A DNA stretch of 51,214 bases from Nostoc paludosum FACHB-159 (lineage in GTDB: Bacteria; Cyanobacteriota; Cyanobacteriia; Cyanobacteriales; Nostocaceae). Under the pieces are notes generated by a model. It was not told the origin of the DNA. It ran no database searches and saw nothing but the letters and a program-made list of their open reading frames with translations. Positions 25,469 through 34,284 of this stretch are shown in pieces (position 1 is the first letter of the stretch; each line of letters opens with the position of its first letter). The stretch is from the NCBI RefSeq assembly GCF_014698835.1, contig NZ_JACJTU010000047.1, positions 1-51,214 on the forward strand. Direction: 5' to 3'. A program made the position numbers and the translations under genes.

Positions 25469-25524
25469 CGTTCCCTTGCTTTGCCAGTGTTGAGTTTATT
25501 GTGTCCCACTTGAAGGTGAATACC

Positions 25525-25971
25525 ATGTCAAAAGGAAAACTGAGCCGAATTTTACTCTCTGTGGTCATTGTGAATACAGCCGTGGTTTCTGTGGCTGTAG
25601 ATTGGAACGCCAGCCATATCTTTAACCCGACTTGGGTACCTCATGCTCGGTTTCATGATGTCGTGATGTTGTGGCTACTGAGTTGTTTATCAGCGATCGC
25701 ACTTTGGTTGCTGTGGCGGCGTTCGGCAGAGCCACAAGTCAGCACGACTGTAGCAACTTTGGTTCCGATGCTTTTCTGGGCACCATTTTTCTTCACAACT
25801 TTATTGGTTCCTGGCACTAGCTTAAGTGCAATGCCTGATGAGCCTCTACCCATAATTGCTGGGATAACAATATATCCCAATGTTGTAATTGCTACTATCA
25901 ACGAAATCTTAGCCGGAATTGGTTATTGGCTCTACCGCAGCCATAACGAGACTTTTAAAGCAGAAATATAA
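25525..25971 (+). CDS. Small four-helix membrane protein (DUF6640-like?)
   Basis: A 148-residue protein from the ATG at 25525, which has GAAGGTGA upstream; a GTG at 25501 is in frame. About four hydrophobic segments are seen (IVNTAVVSVAVDW region, LWLLSCLSAIALWLLW, LVPMLFWAPFFFTTLLV, VVIATINEILAGIGYWLY). The DWNASHIFNPTWVPHARFHD segment resembles DUF6640 proteins as I remember them. No function is known. It ends 7 bp before the NicO exporter gene and is probably translated with it. Confidence 0.6.
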   Translation: MSKGKLSRILLSVVIVNTAVVSVAVDWNASHIFNPTWVPHARFHDVVMLWLLSCLSAIALWLLWRRSAEPQVSTTVATLVPMLFWAPFFFTTLLVPGTSLSAMPDEPLPIIAGITIYPNVVIATINEILAGIGYWLYRSHNETFKAEI

Positions 25972-25978
25972 CTAACCT

Positions 25979-26800
25979 ATGCTTCTATTCCATCGCCAAT
26001 GGATGTCTTACTTTTGGGCAATATTAACAGGAATATTTGTCTTATTCATGGCAAAACCCGCCATTGCTCACATTGGACATGGTGAATTTTTTACCAAAAC
26101 ACTGATTCATCAACAGTTAACTCCTACTTTGATGATTACCGGATTTGGCATCGCCTTTGTATTTGGAGCCGGACATGCCCTTTCACCCGGACATGGTAAA
26201 ACAATGGTGGCTGCCTATCTTGTAGGTTCCCAGGGAACGCCAAAACAGGCAATTTTATTGGGTTTGGTTACAACTATTACTCATACACTGGGAGTTTTTA
26301 TTCTGGGAATTGTGGCATTGGTGGCTTCACAATATATCGTCCCAGAAACCCTTTATCCGATTCTCAGTTTAGTTAGTGGTCTAACTGTCTGTGGAGTAGG
26401 GTTTTGGTTGCTCGATCGCCGTCTTTATGCCCACGAACATACTCATGAAGACCACCATCATGACCATCACCATCACCATCACCAACCAAGCAAATCCGTC
26501 ACAAACCGATCGCTAATTGCATTGGGTATTGCGGGGGGAATTGTACCCTGTCCATCGGCGCTGGTTTTGTTGTTGAGTGCGATCGCTTTACATCAAGCTG
26601 CTTATGGAGTGATGTTGATTAGTGCGTTTAGCTTGGGATTAGCATCAGTGTTAGTAGCCATCGGGTTGTTTGTCGTGTATGCCCATCAATGGATAGATCG
26701 CTTCCCCAATAGTGCTAAATTGCTGCAAAATTTATCGATGGTTGGTGCTGTTGTTGTGATTGTGACAGGTGCAGCATTGACAGCGATCGCTGTGATTTAG
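25979..26800 (+). CDS. NicO-family nickel/cobalt exporter
   Basis: A 273-residue membrane protein with about six to seven helices. The NicO motif HALSPGHGKTMVAAYLVGS is at about 62-80 and the second half carries GIVPCPSALVLLLSA. A histidine-rich cytoplasmic loop (HEHTHEDHHHDHHHHHH near residues 152-168) separates them, as in RcnA-type Ni/Co efflux proteins. The N-terminus looks like a signal or first helix ending in AIAH. Export of Ni2+ or Co2+ is inferred from family. The upstream small membrane protein is likely in the same transcript. Confidence 0.85.
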   Translation: MLLFHRQWMSYFWAILTGIFVLFMAKPAIAHIGHGEFFTKTLIHQQLTPTLMITGFGIAFVFGAGHALSPGHGKTMVAAYLVGSQGTPKQAILLGLVTTITHTLGVFILGIVALVASQYIVPETLYPILSLVSGLTVCGVGFWLLDRRLYAHEHTHEDHHHDHHHHHHQPSKSVTNRSLIALGIAGGIVPCPSALVLLLSAIALHQAAYGVMLISAFSLGLASVLVAIGLFVVYAHQWIDRFPNSAKLLQNLSMVGAVVVIVTGAALTAIAVI

Positions 26801-26911
26801 AGCAATCGCAGTTTAGCGCATAAACCGATCCCAAAACAAAAGGCTTTCTTTGCCTATTACCTTTTCCCTCCTATATCTACAACCTCATAAATTCCATTCC
26901 ATCAATTTCTC

Positions 26912-28588
26912 ATGTGGAAAAAAACTCTTTGTTACTTTTTTGGCATCAGCTCCAGTATTGCCATTACTACCCCTACATTAGGAGCAGACCGCATTCAATT
27001 TAATTATCCGCCTTTTGGTGACTTTGAGATTGCCACACAAGATTTAGAAGTGTTTGCTAACGAAGGAAAAATTACTAAAGACTTTGCTTTTTATGCAAAT
27101 CGTACTCAGCCAGAACAATTAGCTCAGATGCGAGAATTTTTGAAAACTAAATTTCAAATTTCGCCTACTGTTATCTCCCAATTTACTTATTCTCCCATTG
27201 GCGAAAAAATGCTGCAACGTTTAGGAGAATTACTACAAACACAAAATAGAATAAATGGTTTTTACGCTCTGCGTTCTGCTTTAATCTTGTCTGCTGCCAG
27301 TCCTGAAGGATTGAGTGTGATTAATATTATTAAAAACTATTCTAGTCCTAGTATTCGGCTCAATTTTTCAGAAAGTATACAGACAATAGGGCAACTATCT
27401 CAACTGTTACAAAAAAGAGATATAGTTGTTTCTGAAATCCAAAAAATAGCAACTCAAGAAGCTGCCAATGTTCCACCGATAGATTTTGCCCAAAAACCAG
27501 ATATTCGTCAACGTGGTGAATTTAATTCTACGAAAATTACCTTAACCTTACACGATCGCTCTCGTGATGGAAAGTCAAAAACTGTTTTAGAACGGAAATA
27601 TGATGTTGATGTTTACTTACCACAACCCAAATCAGCGATCGCACCAGAACCTTACCGCGTAATTGTGATTTCTCACGGTTTAGCAGAAGACCGCAGTAGT
27701 TTTGTATATATAGCTGAACACCTAGCATCATACGGTTTTGCCGTGGCTGCTCTCGATCATCCTGTTGCTAACTCAAAACAATTTCAAAAATTTTTAACAG
27801 GAATCGCTAGTCCTCCCCAACCCACAGAATTAATTGACCGTCCTTTAGATGTCAAGTATGTTTTAGATGAACTGCAACGTCTGAACGAAACTGATTCAAG
27901 ATTTAAAAATAAATTAAACGTGCAACAAGTTGGTTTAATAGGACATTCACTCGGCGGTTATACAGCTTTAGCATTGGCTGGAGGAAGTTTTGATTTTGCA
28001 AAAATTCGCCAAGAATGTAATCCCAATCGTTCTTTAAATATTTCTACATTTTTACAATGTCGCGCCAACGACCTCAAACCTAATAACTATTTGATCGAAG
28101 ACGATCGCATCAAAGCAATTATGCTGATGAATCCTTTAAATAGTGTTTTGTTTGGAAAACAAGGCCTCAGTAAAATAACAATCCCTGTAATGATGGTAGC
28201 TGGGAGTCAAGATATATTTACTCCCGCAGTTCCCGAACAAATTCAACCTTTTTCTCAATTACCCAGCAAAGATAAATACTTAGCACTCATTGAAAATGCC
28301 ACTCACTTTTCTGTACAATCAGACTTACCAAGCAGTGAAACAGTTATTCCTGTACCACAAGGATTGCTGGGGCCTGATAGAAAAAGTGTCTATTCTTATA
28401 TGAATAGTTTGGGAGTAGCTTTTTTCCAAACTCATCTTAGCGATCGCCAAGAATACAAGCCTTATATAACTGCTTCCTATGCTCAATTTATTAGCCAAGC
28501 GCCCACAAATTTAAGCTTAGTAAACTCGGATAGTGAAAAAGTAATATCCCAAGTTTTAAATCGAGTTTATCAAACTCCATCGAATTAA
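26912..28588 (+). CDS. Exported alpha/beta hydrolase with N-terminal DUF1400
   Basis: A 558-residue protein with a signal peptide (hydrophobic to about residue 24, cleavage near TLGA-D). The N-terminal third matches the cyanobacterial DUF1400 domain (IQFNYPPFGDFEIATQDLEV). The hydrolase domain begins near residue 245 (VIVISHGLAEDRSSF oxyanion strand) and has the nucleophile elbow GHSLGGYTAL, with candidate Asp in GSQDIFTP and His in NATHFS. These proteins are annotated as lipase or PAF-acetylhydrolase-like; the substrate is unknown. Confidence 0.85.
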   Translation: MWKKTLCYFFGISSSIAITTPTLGADRIQFNYPPFGDFEIATQDLEVFANEGKITKDFAFYANRTQPEQLAQMREFLKTKFQISPTVISQFTYSPIGEKMLQRLGELLQTQNRINGFYALRSALILSAASPEGLSVINIIKNYSSPSIRLNFSESIQTIGQLSQLLQKRDIVVSEIQKIATQEAANVPPIDFAQKPDIRQRGEFNSTKITLTLHDRSRDGKSKTVLERKYDVDVYLPQPKSAIAPEPYRVIVISHGLAEDRSSFVYIAEHLASYGFAVAALDHPVANSKQFQKFLTGIASPPQPTELIDRPLDVKYVLDELQRLNETDSRFKNKLNVQQVGLIGHSLGGYTALALAGGSFDFAKIRQECNPNRSLNISTFLQCRANDLKPNNYLIEDDRIKAIMLMNPLNSVLFGKQGLSKITIPVMMVAGSQDIFTPAVPEQIQPFSQLPSKDKYLALIENATHFSVQSDLPSSETVIPVPQGLLGPDRKSVYSYMNSLGVAFFQTHLSDRQEYKPYITASYAQFISQAPTNLSLVNSDSEKVISQVLNRVYQTPSN

Positions 28589-28714
28589 AAACTTCAAAAA
28601 AAATTGACCGTTGACACTTCGCAGTCAACAGTCAATAACTTTAAGTGGAATAATTTACTTTTTGGAGTTTCGTTAATAGTTAGACAGAAAATCGTCTTCA
28701 AAATTTCCAATTTT

Positions 28715-29017
28715 ATGATTACTTTCGTGAACATTTTTACTGTCAATCCTGGCAAGCAGGAAGATGCATTTGAACGCATTCAACAGATTTATACAGAAGT
28801 GGTGCAGTATCAGCCTGGTTTTTTGGATGCTCAGTTACTTAAAAGTGACGATGGTTCCAAAGTTGCGGCAATTGCTCACTGGGAATCAGCAGATCAACTC
28901 GCCGCCTTGAGGCAGCATCCCCGATTTCAAGAACTTCACGACGAGGGGTTCTATGAAGCGATCGCTAAGGTTGAACCTCACGTTTACAGTAGCACTTTTA
29001 AAATAATTCGTAATTGA
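28715..29017 (+). CDS. Antibiotic-biosynthesis-monooxygenase (ABM) domain protein
   Basis: A 100-residue ferredoxin-fold protein. The start is taken as ATG 28715 (MITFVNIFTVNPGKQEDAF); the frame is open upstream to a TTG at 28604 but that part is not like the family. The body shows the ABM pattern: QPGFLDAQLLKSDDGSKV, AHWESADQLAALRQHPRFQ. Such small dimers act as monooxygenases on aromatic compounds or as heme/quinone-linked enzymes. It is followed closely by the porin gene, whose start lies 41 bp after the stop. Confidence 0.8.
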   Translation: MITFVNIFTVNPGKQEDAFERIQQIYTEVVQYQPGFLDAQLLKSDDGSKVAAIAHWESADQLAALRQHPRFQELHDEGFYEAIAKVEPHVYSSTFKIIRN

Positions 29018-29058
29018 TAATACTTCTAGTTCAACGGTTTATCTCTTTCAATTCTGCA

Positions 29059-30630
29059 ATGCTCAAACTCATGACGCTGCTATTTGTCAGCAGTATGTCC
29101 ATTATTGCTAGTCCGATGATTTCAAATGCGCTGCCTTCAAAGGAAACGCTCTCCAGCCAGTTAAAAATAGAAACATCTCAAATCACTTCTGTTAGTCAAT
29201 TCTTGGATGTGCAACCAACAGATTGGGCATTTCAAGCACTGCGATCGCTCATTGAACAATACGGTGTTATTTCGGGTTATCCAGATGGTACATATCGAGG
29301 CAATCAAGCAATTAGTCGATATGAATTTGCGGCAGGATTAAATGCAGTTTTAGAGCAAATTAATAGACTTGTTGCCCAGGGAAAAGCAAATCTTATTTCC
29401 CAAGAAGACTTAGCAGTATTGCAGCGACTTCAAGCAGAATTTAAGGCAGAATTAACTAAGTTAACAGAGCAAGTAAATCAGTTAGAAACTCGCTCTAGCA
29501 AATTAGAGGCAAATCAGTTTTCTACAACAACAAAACTAGCAGGTCAAGTCATCTTGGCCATGAATGCAGGTGGGTTTGATAGCGATGGCATTATTGCTCC
29601 TAGAGGCGCTCAGATTACTGAAAATGACCCAAATGCAACTTTAATTTACAGAGTTACCCTCAACCTGAACACTAGTTTTACAGGTAAGGATTTACTACAA
29701 GTTAGATTGGTGACTGGCAGTGACGGTGCTGATGATAATGCAGCTGGCTTTCTTGAACCCAACTTAGGCAGTACTCTAGAATTTTCAATTCCCGGTCGAA
29801 ATGGAGAATTGAGTATTGCTCGCCTTTATTACACTTTTCCTTTATTTGATGATGTGAGTGTAACCCTCGGCCCATCAATTACAGCCCCTGATTTTGTAGA
29901 CAAAAATCGTTATGCTAGCGTCAGTTTTTTAGATTTTTCTACCCAAGCTTTAGTCAATAACTTCATCCTATTTCCTAGAGCCAGAGGCGCCGGTGCTGTT
30001 ATTGCTTGGAATCCAGGTAGAGGTGCTTTACATTTACGAGCAGTATACATTGCTGGAGATCCAGAAAACACTCTCCCAGAAAATGCTCAAGTTTTTGGAG
30101 GTGGTAGACCTGAAGATATTCGACTATTTCCTGTCGGTGGTGGAGGAGCCGATGGAGGCTTATTTGGCGATCCTTATCAAGGAGTTATTGAATTAGAATA
30201 TGCGCCGAATAAAGCCTTGGGTGTGCGTCTGCAATATAGTGGCGGTAGAGTTTTTGGTAGTGATTTTGATGCTTTAGGGGTGAATTTTGAACTAGCATTG
30301 AGCGATCGCTTGGGTATATTTGGGCGATATGGCTATGGTTCTTATCCCAACACAACGGTAGGAGATATTAACCCTAACTATTGGATGGTAGGGTTAGCAT
30401 TTCCAAACTTATTTGTTGAGCGAGCGATCGCCGGAATTGCCATCGGTCAGCCATTCATTGAAAATGCAGTGGGAAACGCCACTCAGACAAATTTTGAAGG
30501 CTTTTATAATTTTCCACTCAACGACCAAATCCGAATTACACCCTTGATACAGGTGATTAATAATCCTGGGAATCAAGACTCAAACGGCACCATTATCACA
30601 GGCACAGTGCGGACTGTTTTTTCATTTTGA
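29059..30630 (+). CDS. SLH-domain outer-membrane porin (SomA/iron-uptake porin family)
   Basis: A 523-residue protein starting at ATG 29059; a TTG at 29014 overlapping the previous stop is less likely. It has a signal peptide (LMTLLFVSSMSIIASPMISNA), an SLH domain at about 45-105 (FLDVQPTDWAFQALRSLIEQ, then GYPDGTYRGNQAISRYEFA) that anchors to peptidoglycan, and a coiled coil at about 125-158. The C-terminal OprB-like beta-barrel ends in an aromatic residue (VFSF). Cyanobacteria use these as major porins for ions and small solutes, including iron. It lies between two ABM-domain genes. Confidence 0.9.
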   Translation: MLKLMTLLFVSSMSIIASPMISNALPSKETLSSQLKIETSQITSVSQFLDVQPTDWAFQALRSLIEQYGVISGYPDGTYRGNQAISRYEFAAGLNAVLEQINRLVAQGKANLISQEDLAVLQRLQAEFKAELTKLTEQVNQLETRSSKLEANQFSTTTKLAGQVILAMNAGGFDSDGIIAPRGAQITENDPNATLIYRVTLNLNTSFTGKDLLQVRLVTGSDGADDNAAGFLEPNLGSTLEFSIPGRNGELSIARLYYTFPLFDDVSVTLGPSITAPDFVDKNRYASVSFLDFSTQALVNNFILFPRARGAGAVIAWNPGRGALHLRAVYIAGDPENTLPENAQVFGGGRPEDIRLFPVGGGGADGGLFGDPYQGVIELEYAPNKALGVRLQYSGGRVFGSDFDALGVNFELALSDRLGIFGRYGYGSYPNTTVGDINPNYWMVGLAFPNLFVERAIAGIAIGQPFIENAVGNATQTNFEGFYNFPLNDQIRITPLIQVINNPGNQDSNGTIITGTVRTVFSF

Positions 30631-30648
30631 GAATTAAGAAAAGAGCCA

Positions 30649-31215
30649 ATGGAACAAATTAAACAACCCATCAATTTAGCCCCCGGAGTTATTGCGATCG
30701 CTCATCGAGTCAAACCAGGATTAGAAGTTGCATTTGAAGAAGCTACACGCGGAGTAATTCTGGCAGCTAGCACATTCCCCGGCTATATAGGAAGTGATGT
30801 GCTATACCCCACCACAAAACGAGGTCAGTGGCAGCTAATTCTACGATTTGACACCCCTGAACACTTGCGAGAGTGGGAAGAATCTCCGATCTGTCAAGGT
30901 TGGATTGCGCGAGCTGAGGCCTTGACTATAGATCGCCCTAGAGTTATGCGTGTCAACTGCCTTGAAGCTTGGTTTGCCTTACCAGAAATACCTATTGCGC
31001 CACCACCACCGAAATGGAAGACTGCAATTGTCAGTGCAGTGGGTCTTTATCCAGTAATTTCTTTCATGCCTGGTTTCCTCAGACCAATTACCAGTGCGCT
31101 ACCTGTTTGGCTAGCTAACTTGGTGAACATTAGTATCATGATGCCGTTGATGACTTGGGTGGTCATGCCCCAAGTGACACGCCTGTTTAAAGGCTGGCTC
31201 TATCCATCTAAGTAG
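30649..31215 (+). CDS. ABM-domain protein with C-terminal membrane helices
   Basis: A 188-residue protein: ABM domain at about 10-105 (VKPGLEVAFEEATRGVILAA, TFPGYIGSDVL, QLILRFDTPEHLREWEES), a Pro-rich hinge PIAPPPPKWK, then two hydrophobic segments (about 124-145 and 158-180). It resembles membrane-tethered ABM proteins of unknown function. It starts 19 bp after the porin gene and is likely in the same transcript as porin and alkene reductase. Confidence 0.78.
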   Translation: MEQIKQPINLAPGVIAIAHRVKPGLEVAFEEATRGVILAASTFPGYIGSDVLYPTTKRGQWQLILRFDTPEHLREWEESPICQGWIARAEALTIDRPRVMRVNCLEAWFALPEIPIAPPPPKWKTAIVSAVGLYPVISFMPGFLRPITSALPVWLANLVNISIMMPLMTWVVMPQVTRLFKGWLYPSK

Positions 31216-31265
31216 AAACACAAAATATCGTATTTCTAAAGCAACATTCACACTCAATAATACCA

Positions 31266-32375
31266 ATGACTCAACTAACTAGCACCGATTTATTTTCTCC
31301 TGTCCACCTTGGCCCTTATATACTCCCAAATCGAATTGTTATGGCACCCATGACCCGTAATCGGGCTGGTGCTGGCAATGCGCCAACGCCAATCAATGCC
31401 ACCTATTATGCCCAACGCGCCACGGCTGGGCTGATTGTTAGCGAAGGTTCACAAGTATCACCACAAGGTTTTGGTTACCCAGCAACACCGGGAATTCATT
31501 CCCCAGAGCAGATTGCAGGCTGGCAGCTGGTGACAGATGCGGTGCATAATGCAGGTGGGCGCATCTTTTTGCAACTATGGCATACAGGGCGAATTTCTCA
31601 CCCATCTTTGCAACCAGATGGAGCATTACCCGTGGCTCCTTCGGCGATCGCACCTGCTGGGAATGCGATGACTTATACAGGTAATCAACCTTTTGTCACC
31701 CCTCGCGCTTTAGAAACAGAGGAAATTCCTGATGTTGTCGATCAGTTCCGCCAGGGAGCTAAGAATGCCCTGGCTGCTGGATTTGATGGTGTGGAAATTC
31801 ACGGAGCCTTCGGGTATCTAATCGATCAATTTCTTCAAGATGGTACTAATCAACGCAGCGATATGTATGGTGGTTCCATTAAAAATCGCGCCCGATTTTT
31901 GTTAGAAGTGGTGGAAGCCGTGACTGATGTTTGGGGTGCAAATCGTGTGGGTATTAAACTTTCCCCCAGCAACACATTTAACGATATTCATGACTCAGAT
32001 CCTAAGGCTACATTTAGCTATGCGATCGCTGCACTCAACTCTTTTGAATTAGGATATCTTCACCTCATGGAACCAACACCAGCAGATATCCGGCATGGAG
32101 GCAAGCCAATTCCTGTTTCTGAGTTTCGTCCTCTTTATGCATACACCCTAATTGCCAATGGTGGATATGACAGAGAAAAGGGAAATGCAGCGATCGCAAA
32201 TGGTGATGCTGACTTAGTTTCTTTTGGTGCCTTATTCCTTGCCAATCCAGATTTACCAGAACGCCTGCGGTTAAATACAGCACTCAACGAACCCGATCGT
32301 AACACCTTCTATGGGGGTGATGAGAAAGGTTATACAGACTATCCATTCCTGTATCCGACAACAATTATCCATTGA
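31266..32375 (+). CDS. Old Yellow Enzyme-type alkene reductase (NemA family)
   Basis: A 369-residue FMN TIM-barrel enzyme that reduces activated C=C bonds or nitro compounds with NAD(P)H. Typical motifs: NRIVMAPMTRNRAG (residues 23-36), FLQLWHTGRISHP, DQFLQDGTNQRSDMYGGSIKNRARF, and phosphate-binding VSFGALFLANPDL. H179 of the substrate-binding pair is present, but the partner that is usually Asn (HxxN in HGANGY) is F182 here (HGAFGY). This should change how carbonyl or nitro substrates are hydrogen-bonded. Otherwise length and fold look normal. Confidence 0.9.
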   Translation: MTQLTSTDLFSPVHLGPYILPNRIVMAPMTRNRAGAGNAPTPINATYYAQRATAGLIVSEGSQVSPQGFGYPATPGIHSPEQIAGWQLVTDAVHNAGGRIFLQLWHTGRISHPSLQPDGALPVAPSAIAPAGNAMTYTGNQPFVTPRALETEEIPDVVDQFRQGAKNALAAGFDGVEIHGAFGYLIDQFLQDGTNQRSDMYGGSIKNRARFLLEVVEAVTDVWGANRVGIKLSPSNTFNDIHDSDPKATFSYAIAALNSFELGYLHLMEPTPADIRHGGKPIPVSEFRPLYAYTLIANGGYDREKGNAAIANGDADLVSFGALFLANPDLPERLRLNTALNEPDRNTFYGGDEKGYTDYPFLYPTTIIH

Positions 32376-32527
32376 TTGTAGTTGGTAATATTGTGTCGGG
32401 TTAAAGACTTATAAAACTCGCTTGGCTCATTTCCACTTTTGGAAATGGGACAAATTTCTATTTTGCTGAATACCTCAGACATAATTCTATTAATGAGGTA
32501 TCACAATATTGATTTTGATTTTTATAG

Positions 32528-32783
32528 TAATACGATTTCTTTGTGAGGCTGCGCCAAATTCTCTAAGCTTTCTTTCTTCTTTCTTTGTGTCCTTTGCGCC
32601 CTTTGCGGTTCGTTCCTTATATACTTCGGCGCATCTTCATACAGAATTGGTATAAGTATTATGTAATATACCAATTCTCTGTGAAGATGCACTTTATTTT
32701 TAAAACGAACCGCCAAGAACGCCAAGAGCGCCAAGGTAAGAGTTTGAGAGAGTTTGGCGCAGCTTCACAAAGAAACGGTATTA
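32528..32783. mobile_element. 256-bp foldback element (MITE-like)
   Basis: The outer arms (from TAATACGATTTCTTTGTGAG at 32528 and, as complement, TAATACCGTTTCTTTGTGAA from 32783) agree at 33 of the first 37 positions. The inner arms around 32630-32692 (GCATCTTCA...GAATTGGTATA) agree at 22 of 24. The whole unit can fold into one long hairpin with a ~13-nt loop. It encodes nothing and contains the CGCCAAGAACGCCAAG-type repeat common between Nostoc genes. Confidence 0.7.
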
Positions 32784-32853
32784 GAGAAGAACGCCAAGAA
32801 AATAGCAACAAGAGAGATCAAATTATTTAGTGCAAGTTTATAGAGAATTGTTA

Positions 32854-33006
32854 TATAGCAGTCCTAAATCATTTGTGAAAATTATATATCTCTTCCTTCT
32901 TTCTTATCTTTGCGTCCTTGGCATCCTTGGCGGTAGCCTGCGGCAAGCCGCTCCGCGTCTACGTTTCCCTATCCATATTTTTCACGACTCATTTAGGATT
33001 GCTATA
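32854..33006. mobile_element. 153-bp MITE with TATAGCA-type terminal inverted repeats
   Basis: The 28-nt ends (TATAGCAGTCCTAAAT... and, as complement, TATAGCAATCCTAAAT...) match at 24 of 28 positions. Ends beginning TATA suggest a TA target site, as in IS630/Tc1-type elements. Inside at 32932-32965 sits a 34-nt GC-rich unit that recurs inverted at 37594-37627 with one mismatch. It ends 9 bp before the rtcA stop codon. Confidence 0.7.
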
Positions 33007-33015
33007 GTACTTATT

Positions 33016-34062
33016 TCATTTAATCAAACTCTTTACAGACACTCTTTTCTCAAGTTCATCTACCTTAATCTGCGCTAATCCAAACTGTTGAATTACTCCA
33101 GCATTGGTAGTCAAATGAGTACTCACCTCGGCTACTCGATAATGACTTTCTTGTGAGGCTAAAGCAGCTGGCAATAATAACTGATCTGCTAAGTGTTCAT
33201 CTACTGGTGCGCCTGTGTGATGAAACTCAAGTAGTTGCTGACAAGCAATTTCCGCAACTGTTTCGGCTGATAACCGCAAACGCCCAAAGCCACCAAAACC
33301 AGCTAGGCTATTTTGATACTCAGCAGTGAGGAAAATACCCGCGCCTGGTGCAACACCTTTTTCTCGTGATGCTTGCACAGCAACTTTTAAATGCGCTTCT
33401 CTTAACAAATTTTCGGCACGATTGGCCATGCGTTGGGGAATGTGGGAAGGTAATTCTGTTACCACAGCAACTCCGCGCACTTGCTGTAAAGTCCCCCGTT
33501 CCAACAAATCAATCCCACGGAGTTGACAACCACCAGTAACTTGCAATTCTAGTTCTCCGCCACCTTGGGGATACCAACCCCAAGCGCCTAATTTGACTTT
33601 TGCTTCTACTCCCATACGTTGCAATATCCGCAGATAAACTTGCTCAATGTATGTGACTGTGGGGCTAAAGTTCACATGAGTTCCACCTTTGAGTGTTACC
33701 TGGGAATTGCCGGGTGCTAGTGCTAAAGGCAGGAGAATTGTCTGGAGAATCAGAGCGATCGCACCCGCAGAACCACTAGGTTGTGCTTTACTAACATCAA
33801 AGGCATAAGTTCCAGGTTGCACAGCACTACCTGGGATAAATTCCAGCTGCATTGAACCCAAAGCATCACCCCATAGTTGGGCATTACAAATTCTAGCTGC
33901 GGCACGAACAGCTGTTAAATGCTGCGGTGCTAATCCTGGCTTTTTGCGTCCGGCGCGAATACCTGTAATTCGTATCGGTTCGCCAGTGATAGCGGCTAGA
34001 CTTAAGGAAGTGCGAAGAACTTGTCCGCCTCCCTCTCCGTAAGAACCATCAATTTCAATCAT
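33016..34062 (-). CDS. rtcA: RNA 3'-terminal phosphate cyclase
   Basis: A 348-residue RtcA. The start is placed at ATG 34062 (MIEIDGSYGEGGGQVLRTS), matching other RtcA N-termini; a GTG at 34098 would add 12 residues. Seen are the EGGGQ motif, the RAGRKKPGLAPQH segment, the GGTHVNFSPT motif and the C-terminal HLADQLLLPAAL, whose His is the AMP-accepting nucleophile in the E. coli enzyme. It converts RNA 3'-phosphates to 2',3'-cyclic phosphates using ATP. Neither the RtcB ligase nor the RtcR regulator is adjacent. Confidence 0.93.
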   Translation of the reverse strand: MIEIDGSYGEGGGQVLRTSLSLAAITGEPIRITGIRAGRKKPGLAPQHLTAVRAAARICNAQLWGDALGSMQLEFIPGSAVQPGTYAFDVSKAQPSGSAGAIALILQTILLPLALAPGNSQVTLKGGTHVNFSPTVTYIEQVYLRILQRMGVEAKVKLGAWGWYPQGGGELELQVTGGCQLRGIDLLERGTLQQVRGVAVVTELPSHIPQRMANRAENLLREAHLKVAVQASREKGVAPGAGIFLTAEYQNSLAGFGGFGRLRLSAETVAEIACQQLLEFHHTGAPVDEHLADQLLLPAALASQESHYRVAEVSTHLTTNAGVIQQFGLAQIKVDELEKRVSVKSLIK

Positions 34063-34206
34063 GGGTGATTTTGGAATGTTGTTTTGGGTTCTGCCCACGG
34101 AATATTTGGAATTCCGAATTCAGAATTCAGAATACCTCAATTTTTATAGCAGATTTGCAGAAGCGTAAAGTACATAGACTAGGCATGTTAGCCAGATACC
34201 AAACCT

Positions 34207-34284
34207 GTTTTACTTCTGACACCTGAATTTTAACTCCTGAATTCTGAATTCTGAGTTCTGAGTTCTCAATTCTGACTCCTCAAT
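34207..34284. repeat. Heptamer tandem repeats (GAATTCT / GAGTTCT type)
   Basis: Consecutive 7-nt units (CTGAATT, CTGAGTT and variants) run from about 34207 up to the stop codon of the FAD oxidase gene at 34280. A complementary block lies at 34108-34135. Typical Nostoc STRR sequence. Confidence 0.75.

Noticed and set aside
32522..33078. Several 64-82-codon frames on both strands
   Set aside because: All lie within the two foldback elements or run into rtcA antisense.
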